64,000 bases of DNA from Corynebacterium sp. zg-331 (lineage in GTDB: Bacteria; Actinomycetota; Actinomycetes; Mycobacteriales; Mycobacteriaceae): NCBI RefSeq assembly GCF_014267345.1, contig NZ_JACMYD010000004.1:62001-126000 (forward strand). The letters run 5' to 3'. A program made the position numbers and the translations under genes. The notes beneath the pieces are model-generated. The model was not told the DNA's origin. It saw only the letters and a list, made by a program, of their open reading frames with translations, and made no database searches. How positions within the stretch are numbered: the stretch's first letter is position 1; every line of letters begins with the position of its first letter. Below, piece by piece: positions 8,872 to 16,743 of this stretch.

Positions 8872-9785
8872 CTACCCAGGTTCTCCTCGACTGCGATACG
8901 GGGATCGATGACGCCCTGGCGCTGATGTACCTCGCCGCCCTGCATCACACCGGAGAAATAGAGCTATGCGCGGTTACCTGTACGGCGGGCAATACCACGG
9001 CGGCGCAAGCCGCCGCCAACAGTCGCTATATCCTGCGTCGGTGCGGGTTGCCGGATGTTCCGGTGGCGGCCGGGGAACCGAGTCCGCTGTCGGTAGATTT
9101 AGTGACCACCCCGGAAACCCACGGCCCCACGGGCCTGGGGTACCTGCGCGTCTCGAAAGCGTGGAACAAGGAGGGGCCCACCTGGAGGGAGTTGTGGGGA
9201 CGCTACCCCCGGGCGCACGTGATCGTGGTGGGGCCAGCCACGCACCTGGCCCTGTGGGGCCCACGGCCCCAGGTCACCCTCATGGGCGGAGCGTATCTTC
9301 ATCCCGGTAATACCACCCCCACCGCCGAGTGGAACTCCTGGGTGGATCCGCACGCCGCCCGGCGGGTCTTTGATCAGACCTTGGAGCCGATGACGGTGTG
9401 CTCCCTGGGTGTCACTGAGAAGCTGACCCTTGACCCCACATCGTTGGCTCGGTTGGTGGCGATCCTGGGGGAGACGGAGATAGCCCAGGACCTGCCCGAG
9501 CTTTTGCGCTTTTACTTCGAGTTCCACCGGGACCAGGGAGAGGGCTATCTGGCGCAGATTCACGACCTTTTGACCTGCATGATCGCCCTGGATACCGTTG
9601 CCTCGCGGGGGCGGCTCACGCGGATCAAGGTGGAGGCGGATTCGTCGCTGCTGCGTGGCACAACGGTGGCGGATCTGCGCGGTCACTGGGGCCTGCCGCC
9701 CAATGCGCTGCTGATCGAGGAGGCTGATGTGCCCGGTGCACACCGGGAGCTGCTGCGTGCGGCGGCGGTGTTGCGGGAATGTTAA
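8868..9785 (+). CDS. Nucleoside hydrolase (probable AUA start)
   Basis: This is a member of the inosine-uridine nucleoside N-ribohydrolase family, which cleaves ribonucleosides to base and ribose. The Ca2+-binding N-terminal motif LLDCDTGIDDALAL (Asp8, Asp10, Asp14, Asp15) is encoded at 8886-8927, followed by GPATHLA, LMGGAY and the WNSWVDPHAA motif. The frame opens after a TGA at 8844-8846, and no ATG, GTG, TTG or CTG occurs before the motif. The only plausible initiator is ATA at 8868, preceded by GGGGAGGAAGAGG at good spacing and overlapping the upstream TAG (ATAG). The first ATG (8925) would delete the metal-binding aspartates. Full length would be 305 residues. It probably works with the ECF transporter downstream in nucleoside salvage. 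Confidence 0.8.
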   Translation: MATQVLLDCDTGIDDALALMYLAALHHTGEIELCAVTCTAGNTTAAQAAANSRYILRRCGLPDVPVAAGEPSPLSVDLVTTPETHGPTGLGYLRVSKAWNKEGPTWRELWGRYPRAHVIVVGPATHLALWGPRPQVTLMGGAYLHPGNTTPTAEWNSWVDPHAARRVFDQTLEPMTVCSLGVTEKLTLDPTSLARLVAILGETEIAQDLPELLRFYFEFHRDQGEGYLAQIHDLLTCMIALDTVASRGRLTRIKVEADSSLLRGTTVADLRGHWGLPPNALLIEEADVPGAHRELLRAAAVLREC

Positions 9786-9805
9786 GGTGGTGCTTCGAAT
9801 AATGC

Positions 9806-9840
9806 GCGCCGCCCCGAGGTGACATAGGGGTGGAGCTTTT
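9806..9840 (+). terminator. Hairpin plus T4: terminator or attenuator between nucleoside hydrolase and ECF genes
   Basis: Arms 9806-9815 (GCGCCGCCCC) and 9827-9836 (GGGGTGGAGC) pair over ten positions, with one mismatch and one G-T wobble, around an 11-base loop, and are followed directly by TTTT (9837-9840). It may end the upstream transcript or act as an attenuator. Confidence 0.55.
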
Positions 9841-9864
9841 CCTTAATCTCCCCTTCTTAAGGAA
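9839..9864 (+). promoter_or_regulatory. RBS-sequestering hairpin before the ECF S gene
   Basis: Perfect 8-bp inverted repeat TTCCTTAA (9839-9846) / TTAAGGAA (9857-9864) with loop TCTCCCCTTC. The right arm contains AAGGAA, the only ribosome binding site for ATG 9874. Its left arm shares the T tract of the preceding hairpin. Confidence 0.6.
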
Positions 9865-9873
9865 GTATCCCTC

Positions 9874-10614
9874 ATGACCCTGCCACGCCGCCTCATCGCC
9901 CTCGCGGGCATCGCCTGCATCGTCCTCACGTGGTTTTATTTGGTCTTTGCCCGGCCAGCAGATTGGGAATCGGTAGGTGGCTCCGCCCCGGCGATGACGA
10001 CGTTGCTCGGCTACGTGGGCGGGGCGGTCTTGCTGCTGGTGGCCACGCTGCCGGCGGTGCCGGTGCGCACCGTCACCCTGATCCCGGTGGCCCTGGTGCT
10101 CAACATCGTGGCGGGGGAGATCGTGGGCAGCATCGGGATTCCGCTGTACCTGGATTCCCTGGGCACCGTCGTGGTGGCGGCTCTGGCCGGTCCCCTGGTG
10201 GGCCTGGCCACGGGTGCGCTGAGCTCCGTGGTATGGGGCCTGCTGAACCCGGCGGCCCTGCCCTTTGCCGCCGCGAGCGCGCTCGTCGGCGGCCTCGCCG
10301 GGTGGACGATGACCCACCGCGGCGTGCTGCGCGCCTGGTGGACCACGGCCCTTTCGGGTGCCTTGGTGGGTATCGTCTGCGGCATGGTTGCGGCGCCGGT
10401 GGCGGCTTTCGTGTACGGCGGCACCGCCGGGGTGGGCACGGGTGCGTTGGTCTCGGCCTTCCGCGCGATGGGTACGAGCCTGCTGGGGTCGGTGACCTTG
10501 CAGTCCTTTATGTCCGATCCCCTGGATAAGGCGATCGTGTTCCTCCTGGTGCGCCAGGCGATCGCGACCTTGCCTCAGAGCGCGGTGAGACAGCTGCGGG
10601 GCGAGGATGCTTAA
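9874..10614 (+). CDS. ECF transporter S component
   Basis: This 246-residue integral membrane protein has about six hydrophobic segments and the IPLYLDSLGTVVVAALAGPL signature common in substrate-binding S components of energy-coupling-factor transporters. It is followed without a gap by the T and A components, so this looks like a dedicated (group I type) ECF importer. The upstream neighbour is a nucleoside hydrolase, which makes a nucleoside, nucleobase or related precursor the best guess for the substrate; that is inference from context. The ribosome binding site lies in the right arm of a hairpin, suggesting regulated translation. Its 3' end overlaps the T gene by eight bases. Confidence 0.8.
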   Translation: MTLPRRLIALAGIACIVLTWFYLVFARPADWESVGGSAPAMTTLLGYVGGAVLLLVATLPAVPVRTVTLIPVALVLNIVAGEIVGSIGIPLYLDSLGTVVVAALAGPLVGLATGALSSVVWGLLNPAALPFAAASALVGGLAGWTMTHRGVLRAWWTTALSGALVGIVCGMVAAPVAAFVYGGTAGVGTGALVSAFRAMGTSLLGSVTLQSFMSDPLDKAIVFLLVRQAIATLPQSAVRQLRGEDA

Positions 10615-11326
10615 CGGAAGCCCCGGGGTGCACCCCTTTACCGGCCTTTCCGTGGCGGCAAGCGCATGGATCGCGGTGGTGGGGCTGAACTCCCCATGGG
10701 TGTCGGCCGCCTGCGTCCTCGCGGCCTGGGGGTGGGCCGCTGCGTTCTCGACGACGCGATCGCAGCCGTGGCGGGTACCGCTGTGGGGCCTTGCATTGAG
10801 TGCCCCGGTCTCGGCCTCCATGATCCTCATCCATGCCCCGCACGGTCAGCGGCCTTTGGCCCCGTTGCTCACCGCCGACGGGCTTGCAGTAGCGCTGGTG
10901 CTCAGCCTGCGTTTTGGGGCCCTGGTGACGGCGGTGCTGGCTGCTACCGCGACGTTCCGGGTGGCGGATCTAGCCAAGGCGGTGCAGGCTGCGGGCCTGC
11001 CGGCCTCGTTGGGTTATATAGTGGGTGCGACGCTGCGCCTGGTCCCGGAGGCCCGCGTCGCAGTGGACAGAATCCGGGAGGCCAACGCGCTGGCGGGGCG
11101 TTCCACCGGGGGCCTGGCGGTGATCCCGAGGGTGATAACCCCGCTGGTGACCACCTTGATGGTGCGCGCCGCGCACAGCGCGCGGAGCCTGGAGACCTTA
11201 GGACTGGGGAACCCGGGTCCCAGAACGTTGCTGCGGCCCGTGCCGGATTCCCGGCCCCAACGCGTCGTGCGGTGGGTCCTACCGGTGGTGGCCGTGGCGG
11301 CGGTGATGGGAAGGGCCGCGATATGA
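10607..11326 (+). CDS. ECF transporter T component (CbiQ family)
   Basis: The 239-residue transmembrane coupling protein has hydrophobic segments at ~12-50, ~60-75 and ~90-115, and a C-terminal cytoplasmic helical region. Two short arginine-rich coupling motifs are recognisable: LVPEARVAVDRIREANALAG and, later, RAAHSARSLETLGL. These contact the ATPases in CbiQ-type proteins. It starts within the S gene (8-base overlap) and ends overlapping the ATPase start (ATGA), a tight translational coupling typical of ECF operons. Confidence 0.85.
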   Translation: MLNGSPGVHPFTGLSVAASAWIAVVGLNSPWVSAACVLAAWGWAAAFSTTRSQPWRVPLWGLALSAPVSASMILIHAPHGQRPLAPLLTADGLAVALVLSLRFGALVTAVLAATATFRVADLAKAVQAAGLPASLGYIVGATLRLVPEARVAVDRIREANALAGRSTGGLAVIPRVITPLVTTLMVRAAHSARSLETLGLGNPGPRTLLRPVPDSRPQRVVRWVLPVVAVAAVMGRAAI

Positions 11327-12465
11327 GCATCGATGGTGCGGTCGAGGCGTTGACGCGAGGCTATCTTTGGCCCGGCACGATCACCCAGGTGCTGGGGGAT
11401 TCCGGCAGTGGTCTTTCCCGCCTGGCCCGCCGGGTGGCCGAGGCTCGCGCCGGGGCCGTGGTGGTGCCGCAGGAGGCGCAGAGCGCGCTGAGCGGCCTGC
11501 GCGATACGGTCAGCGAGGAGGTGGCCTTTGGCCTGGAACAGCGCGGGGTGTCACGAGAGCGCATGGTCGAGGCGGTGCGAGACGCCGTGGGGCTTCTGGG
11601 CCTGGGTGAGTTCGCGTGGTCGCATCCACATGCGCTGTCCGGGGGCCAAACCCGCAGGCTGGTGCTGGCCGCGATGGCGGTGCTCGAGTCCGATCTGATG
11701 GTGGCCGACGACCCCTTGGCCGGCCTGGACACGGAATCCCGAGGCGCCGTGGTGACCCTCTACCGCGACCTGGCGCGTCGGGGGCGGGCGATCCTGGTGG
11801 TGGGCTACGATCCGGTTCCCGAGCTGGCGGGATCGGTGCTGTGGTGGAACGGCGCGGATCTAGGCGAGAAGGCGCCGCGCCGTGAGCTAGCCCTGCCCGA
11901 TCCGGTGACCCCGGGCCGGGAGCGGGAATATTTTCGGTGCGTGCGACTGCGGCGCGGCGAGAATTTCCGCAGCGGCCCGCACACGCTGAGCGTGGCGCGC
12001 GGGGGAGTGACCTGGGTACGCGGTCCCAATGGCGCGGGGAAGACCTCTTTGTTGCGGGCCCTAGCGGGTCTCGACGGGGCTACCCCCACCACCGCGGTGG
12101 CCCTGGCCCTCCAAAGCAGCCGAGATCAGGTGATCGACGCCCGGGTCGCCGGCATGGTGGGGCAGGCCCGGTCATGTCGGCGCTGGGGCATCGAACCGGA
12201 GGCCCACCCCCTCGACCTTGCCGCCAGTGATCTACGTTGCGCGCAGGTGCTGGGGGCGGTTCAGCTGGGTCGCCCGGTGGTGGCCCTGGACGAACCGGAT
12301 GTGGGTTGCGACGCCCCCGGGCGCCATCGCGTGCATTGCATCCTGGCCGAGTATCTGGCCTCCGGCGGGGGTATCGTGCTGACCTGTCACGACGAGGCCT
12401 TCGTGGCGCAGGTGTCGCGGTATGCCCGAGTGGAAATCTACGACCTCGACCGGGCCTCCGGTTAG
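11323..12465 (+). CDS. ECF transporter double ATPase (A-A' fusion)
   Basis: The 380-residue protein has two ABC domains in tandem. The first (~1-195) has a defective Walker A GDSGSGLS (25-32, Leu31 in place of Lys), a good signature LSGGQ (105-109), a Walker B ending ADDP and a Tyr instead of the H-loop His (VVGYD). The second (~205-380) has an intact Walker A GPNGAGKT (Lys240), Walker B VVALDEP and H-loop LTCHD, but a degraded signature LAASD (299-303). One composite site (Walker 2 with signature 1) is therefore intact, and the other has lost every key residue. ATG 11323 overlaps the T gene stop; the frame upstream of it is open but lies inside the T gene. Confidence 0.85.
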   Translation: MSIDGAVEALTRGYLWPGTITQVLGDSGSGLSRLARRVAEARAGAVVVPQEAQSALSGLRDTVSEEVAFGLEQRGVSRERMVEAVRDAVGLLGLGEFAWSHPHALSGGQTRRLVLAAMAVLESDLMVADDPLAGLDTESRGAVVTLYRDLARRGRAILVVGYDPVPELAGSVLWWNGADLGEKAPRRELALPDPVTPGREREYFRCVRLRRGENFRSGPHTLSVARGGVTWVRGPNGAGKTSLLRALAGLDGATPTTAVALALQSSRDQVIDARVAGMVGQARSCRRWGIEPEAHPLDLAASDLRCAQVLGAVQLGRPVVALDEPDVGCDAPGRHRVHCILAEYLASGGGIVLTCHDEAFVAQVSRYARVEIYDLDRASG

Positions 12466-12959
12466 GCCTCGGAGGCCTCGGCGAAGGAGGAGCTTGGGGA
12501 ATCGACGGGGCGAAAAGCACCCGCCCACGCGCCAGCGATAGGTGGGGCGGGTTTCCCGGGGAATCCGTGCGCCGCCGTGATCGCGAACTCGGGAACGAGG
12601 GCACGCCCCAGGCTTCCGCGACGGCGGGATTGCGCCTGCTGCTCGCCGGCCTGGCTCAAGGATAGCCCTGAGCAGAGGCGGCCTCGTGGTGTGGGCGCAC
12701 GGCTCGATACGGTGCCTGCTGGAGGCTCACCGGAGAGGGGATAGGGTAAAGCCTCTCCGTGGTGGTTTTCACCGCGCCCGGGAAAGGGCACAGTACCGGG
12801 GATGCCGCAGGGTGGCGGGGATCCGGGCGGGCAGATCGTCATGGTGCTCGAGGAGGTATCGCTCCAGCATGGCGTCGAGGGCGGGACGGATACCGTAGAA
12901 GGGGAACGAATATTCGAATATTACCATGCGCTGTGCCTGAGGTCTAGGGTGGAGACGCT
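12466..12959. other. 494-base gap with possible gene remnants
   Basis: No convincing full gene lies between the ECF ATPase and the MFS gene. The minus strand carries two stretches that look protein-coding in different frames (12769-12927, and the end of a frame at 12462-12650 with FAITAAHGFPGKP). They may be parts of one decayed gene. The last ~40 bases before 12960 (TATTCGAATATTACC) are AT-rich and probably hold the MFS promoter. Confidence 0.35.
12769..12927 (-). pseudogene. Short ORF, possible 5' remnant of a lost gene
   Basis: Minus-strand ATG at 12927 opens a 52-codon frame beginning MVIFEYSFPFYGIRPALDAM and continuing LERYLLEHHDDLPARI. It has normal amino-acid composition and GC-rich third positions, unlike a random frame. 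It stops at 12769 and another frame with protein-like composition continues beyond, as would be expected of a frameshifted gene. I do not recognise the family. Confidence 0.25.
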
Positions 12960-14138
12960 ATGTCGATCGATACCACCGCGATTCCCCGACAGATATGGGT
13001 GCTGGTCAGCGCCGCCTTCCTCATCGCCCTGGGCTACGGCCTGATCTCCCCGATCATCCCGCAGTATGCCCAGACCTTCGACGTGGGTATGGCAGCGGCG
13101 AGCGCGGTGGTCTCGATCTTCGCGTTCTTCCGGCTGCTCTTTGCCCCGGCCTCGGGCCGACTGATCGACGCCCTCGGTTCCCGCGCGGTGTACCTCAGCG
13201 GCCTGATCCTGGTGGCCCTGACCACCGCGGCCCTCTCACTGGCCCGGGACTACTGGCAGATTCTTGCCCTGCGCGGCCTCGCGGGGGTGGGATCCACGAT
13301 GTTTACGGTCTCGGCCATGAGCCTCATTGTGACCTTTGCGCCGCCACGCATCCGGGGTCGATGTTCCTCGGTCTACGCTTCGGCCTTCCTCCTAGGGAGC
13401 ATCCTTGGGCCGCTGCTGGGTTCCGCCCTGGCCCCGTTGGGGCTGCGCGTTCCATTCGTGCTGTACGGGGCCGCATTGCTGGTGGCCGCCGCGGTGGTGT
13501 GGCGGCGGATGCCCCGGGGCGTCGATCGACCCGCGAACGAGGTCACGGTACCGATGGCCTTCCGCGAGGCCTTCCGCGATTCCGCATACCGCTGTGCCCT
13601 GGTGAGCTCGTTTGCCCATGGATGGTCGAACTTTGGGGTCCGCGTGGCCACCCTCCCGCTCTTTGCTGCCTCCTTCCAGGGCTCGGGTGCCGCGGCGGGA
13701 TTGGCGCTGACCTCCTTCGCGGTGGGCAACGCCGCCTGCCTGCAATTTTCGGGGCGCTGGGCGGATTCGCTGGGGCGCAGGCCCCTGATCGTGTCCGGCC
13801 TGATCGTGAACGGGGCGGCTACCGCGGCGATGGGGATGACTCATGGCCTGGTTGTCCTGCTGCTGACCTCGGCGATGGCGGGCGCGGGCGCGGGCATCCT
13901 AAATCCCGCGCAGCAGGCGGTGGTGGCCGACGTGGTGGGTGAGCAGCGTTCCGGTGGGCGCGTGCTGGCCAACTTTCAGATGGCGATGGACTGCGGGGCG
14001 ATCCTCGGCCCCCTGGTGGTGGGGGCCGTGTCCCAGGCGTGGGGCTTCGGCTGGGGCTTTGGACTGTGTGGGGCATTGACGTGGCTGGCCGCGCTGGTGT
14101 GGTGGTGGGGCAGGGAGACCCTGCCGGGACGCAAGTAA
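12960..14138 (+). CDS. MFS transporter
   Basis: The 392-residue major facilitator protein has twelve predicted membrane helices. The cytoplasmic loop 2-3 motif is present as SGRLIDALGSRAVYL (~60-75), and its second-half equivalent is SGRWADSLGRRPLIV. The conserved GPLLGSAL in helix 5 (antiporter-type motif C, G-P-x-L-G) suggests a proton-driven exporter. Substrate unknown; small drug-like compounds or sugars are typical for this group. It stands alone, with an AT-rich promoter region before it and the helicase gene 58 bases after. Confidence 0.85.
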   Translation: MSIDTTAIPRQIWVLVSAAFLIALGYGLISPIIPQYAQTFDVGMAAASAVVSIFAFFRLLFAPASGRLIDALGSRAVYLSGLILVALTTAALSLARDYWQILALRGLAGVGSTMFTVSAMSLIVTFAPPRIRGRCSSVYASAFLLGSILGPLLGSALAPLGLRVPFVLYGAALLVAAAVVWRRMPRGVDRPANEVTVPMAFREAFRDSAYRCALVSSFAHGWSNFGVRVATLPLFAASFQGSGAAAGLALTSFAVGNAACLQFSGRWADSLGRRPLIVSGLIVNGAATAAMGMTHGLVVLLLTSAMAGAGAGILNPAQQAVVADVVGEQRSGGRVLANFQMAMDCGAILGPLVVGAVSQAWGFGWGFGLCGALTWLAALVWWWGRETLPGRK

Positions 14139-14181
14139 GCACCTTTACCTGCACAATGCAGGCAAAATCCCGCCGGTGGCG

Positions 14182-14187
14182 TATTCT
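14182..14187 (+). promoter_or_regulatory. -10 hexamer TATTCT for the DEAD-box helicase gene
   Basis: TATTCT ends nine bases before ATG 14197 and no ribosome binding site is present, so a leaderless or nearly leaderless mRNA is likely. This argues against the in-frame GTG at 14176. Confidence 0.45.
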
Positions 14188-14196
14188 GGGACAACA

Positions 14197-16143
14197 ATGA
14201 GCATTACCGATAACGCCACCGGCGGCGTGAGCGAGCCGGATAACGTGACAGCGTCGGAATCTCAGGAACTATCGCAGGGTGGGGAACAAGACACCAGGGA
14301 CGCGATGACTTCTGAGGCTACCGACTCCGCAGCAGCGGACAACGATCAGCCCACATTCGATAGCCTTGGTCTCCCGGACAACGTGCTTAGCGCTGTGTCC
14401 AAGGTGGGTTTTGAGAATCCTTCCCCCATCCAGGCCCAAACCATTCCCCTCCTCATGGAGGGCAACGACGTGGTGGGACTGGCGCAGACGGGTACCGGAA
14501 AGACGGCGGCCTTTGCCCTGCCCATCCTTTCGCGTATCACCGTCTCCGAGCGCTCCCCCCAGGCCCTCGTGCTGGCCCCCACCCGCGAGCTCGCGCTCCA
14601 GGTGGCGGACTCCTTCCAGTCCTTCGCTGATCACCTGGGCAACATCCATGTGCTGCCCATCTACGGAGGCCAGGCCTACGGCATTCAGCTCTCCGGCCTG
14701 CGCCGCGGCGCCCAGATCATCGTGGGCACCCCCGGCCGTGTGATCGATCACCTGGAAAAGGGCTCTCTGGATATTTCCTCCCTGCGGTTCCTCGTGCTCG
14801 ACGAGGCCGACGAGATGCTCAACATGGGCTTCCAGGAGGACGTGGAGCGCATTCTGGAAGACACCCCGGAGGATAAGCAAGTCGCGCTCTTCTCCGCCAC
14901 GATGCCCGCGGGTATTCGCCGCATCTCCAAGCAGTACCTGAATGATCCTCGCGAGATCACGGTGAAGTCCAAGACTCGCACGAATACCAACATCACGCAG
15001 CGCTGGCTCCACGTGGCCCATCGCAACAAACTCGATGCCCTCACCAGGATCCTTGAGGTCACCGAGTTCGAGGCCATGATCGTCTTCGTGCGCACCAAGA
15101 ATGAGACCGAAGAGGTTGCGGAGAAACTTCGCGCCAGGGGATTCTCGGCGGCCGCCATCAACGGCGACATCGCCCAGGCGCAGCGCGAGCGCACCGTGGA
15201 TCAGCTCAAGGACGGCCGCCTGGACATCCTGGTGGCCACCGATGTCGCGGCGCGCGGCCTGGACGTGGAGCGGATCAGCCACGTGCTGAATTTCGATATT
15301 CCCAACGACACGGAATCCTACGTGCACCGGATTGGTCGCACGGGGCGCGCCGGGCGCTCCGGCCAGGCGATCCTCTTTGTGACCCCGCGCGAGCGACGCA
15401 TGCTGCGCTCCATCGAGCGCGCCACGAATGCCCCGCTCACGGAGATGGATCTGCCCACCGTCGATGAGGTGAACGAGTCCCGCAAGGCGAAGTTCGCGGA
15501 TTCCATCACCCAATCTCTCGAGGATTCCCAGATCGAGCTTTTCCGGGGGTTGGTCAAGAGCTATTCCGAGGAACATGACATCCCGCTGGAGGACATCGCC
15601 GCCGCGTTGGCTACCCAGGCCCAGGCGGGCGACGAGTTCCTGATGAAGGAACAGCCTAAGGAATCGCGCCGGGATCGCCGGGATCGCTTCGACCGGGAAG
15701 ACCGCGGCGGACGCGGCGGGAATCGAGATCGGCGCGAGCGCCGGGATCGCTTCGACCGCGGCGACGCCAGTGGTCGTTCTCGCTTCGAGGCCGAACCGGG
15801 TAAGAAGATGTACCGCCTGTCCGTGGGTAAGCGTCAGCACGTGCGTCCCGGGGCCATCGTGGGCGCCCTGGCCAACGAGGGTGGGCTCAATTCCAGGGAC
15901 TTCGGCCGGATCTCCATCTTTGGCGACCATACCCTCGTGGAGTTGCCGCAGGGTCTGCCACACGAGGTCTTTGATCGCCTCGCCGACACGCGCATTTCCG
16001 GGCAGCTGATCAACATCCAGCCGGATACGGGACGACCGCCGCGCGATCGCGGAGGCTACCAGCGCGGGGATCGCGGCGGCAAGCGCGATTTCAAGCGCCA
16101 TGGTGATCGCGGAGATCGCAGGAACTACCGGGATCGCTACTAG
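14197..16143 (+). CDS. deaD: DEAD-box ATP-dependent RNA helicase
   Basis: The 648-residue CsdA/DeaD-type helicase has a Q motif after an acidic N-terminal tail, Walker A AQTGTGKT (~95-102), PTRELA, DEAD (202-205), SAT, and HRIGRTGRAGR. A basic tail of RDRRDRFDRED-like repeats (~490-525) precedes a DbpA-type RNA-binding domain (MYRLSVGKRQHVRPGAIVGA to GQLINI, ~535-610) and a final Gly/Arg-rich segment. It probably unwinds structured RNA in ribosome assembly, mRNA decay or cold adaptation. It is monocistronic and ends at a strong bidirectional terminator. Confidence 0.93.
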   Translation: MSITDNATGGVSEPDNVTASESQELSQGGEQDTRDAMTSEATDSAAADNDQPTFDSLGLPDNVLSAVSKVGFENPSPIQAQTIPLLMEGNDVVGLAQTGTGKTAAFALPILSRITVSERSPQALVLAPTRELALQVADSFQSFADHLGNIHVLPIYGGQAYGIQLSGLRRGAQIIVGTPGRVIDHLEKGSLDISSLRFLVLDEADEMLNMGFQEDVERILEDTPEDKQVALFSATMPAGIRRISKQYLNDPREITVKSKTRTNTNITQRWLHVAHRNKLDALTRILEVTEFEAMIVFVRTKNETEEVAEKLRARGFSAAAINGDIAQAQRERTVDQLKDGRLDILVATDVAARGLDVERISHVLNFDIPNDTESYVHRIGRTGRAGRSGQAILFVTPRERRMLRSIERATNAPLTEMDLPTVDEVNESRKAKFADSITQSLEDSQIELFRGLVKSYSEEHDIPLEDIAAALATQAQAGDEFLMKEQPKESRRDRRDRFDREDRGGRGGNRDRRERRDRFDRGDASGRSRFEAEPGKKMYRLSVGKRQHVRPGAIVGALANEGGLNSRDFGRISIFGDHTLVELPQGLPHEVFDRLADTRISGQLINIQPDTGRPPRDRGGYQRGDRGGKRDFKRHGDRGDRRNYRDRY

Positions 16144-16179
16144 GCCGGGCTCGGGAGGCTCTCGGATAGGGCCGAAAAG

Positions 16180-16221
16180 TAAGGCGCGGCCGCGTTTCGA
16201 ATGGAACGCGGCCGCGCCTTA
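16180..16221. terminator. Bidirectional terminator between convergent genes
   Basis: A perfect 17-bp inverted repeat (16180-16196 and 16205-16221, core GCGCGGCCGCG) with an 8-base loop separates the convergent helicase and membrane-protein genes. On the minus strand it is followed by a short T run (ACTTTTC). Confidence 0.85.
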
Positions 16222-16237
16222 TCGCGCGCCGTGAGTG

Positions 16238-16711
16238 CTAGAGGAACATGAGCACCAGGATCATCACCCAGAGCAGGGCAAAGATGCCGCCAAACATGGA
16301 GAGCTGGCCCTTGGCCTTGTCCCAGTCGGCGATGTGCGCGTCGCCTTCCGGAGCCTCGTCGTCCTCCGCCAGGCCCAGGGCGGCCATCATCTTCTTTTGC
16401 CGCGGGATGATGAGAAAGAGCAACAGTGCCCAGGCGAGGAGCGCAAGGAGCAGGGCGGCGTGGAAGAGGCCGTTTTTCCAGTAGGTGCCGGGGTCGGTGA
16501 ACATGACCGCCACCCCCAGCAGCGGCACGAGCAAGGAGAGGACGCCGTAGGAGGAGGTGATGCGGTGCATGAGGTTGGCCATGCCGGTGGCCTGGGGGTC
16601 GTTGTCCCGGGCCTTGGTCGCGTGCACCTGGAAGGAGGACACCGCCACGGTGACCGGGCCGAGGAACAGCGCCGCAGTGAGTACGTGCAGGATCAGGAGT
16701 ATGGTGTACAA
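16238..16711 (-). CDS. Small four-helix membrane protein (DUF2269-like)
   Basis: The 157-residue protein has about four membrane segments: YTILLILHVLTAALFLGPV at the N-terminus, SYGVLSLLVPLLGVAVMF, a long LLLALLAWALLLFLII, and a C-terminal segment ending MILVLMFL. A hydrophilic acidic loop (GLAEDDEAPEGDAHIADW) separates the last two. The N-terminal LHVLTAALFLGP resembles DUF2269-type integral membrane proteins of unknown function. I place the start at TTG 16711, preceded by GAAAGG, because the frame upstream is low-complexity and would bury the first helix. Convergent with the helicase gene. Confidence 0.65.
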   Translation of the reverse strand: MYTILLILHVLTAALFLGPVTVAVSSFQVHATKARDNDPQATGMANLMHRITSSYGVLSLLVPLLGVAVMFTDPGTYWKNGLFHAALLLALLAWALLLFLIIPRQKKMMAALGLAEDDEAPEGDAHIADWDKAKGQLSMFGGIFALLWVMILVLMFL

Positions 16712-16743
16712 AAAATCACGCCTTTCGGGGTACAGTGCGCCCT

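Noticed and set aside
14269..16101. 610-codon minus-strand ORF
   Set aside because: Antisense to the DEAD-box helicase gene, no family resemblance.
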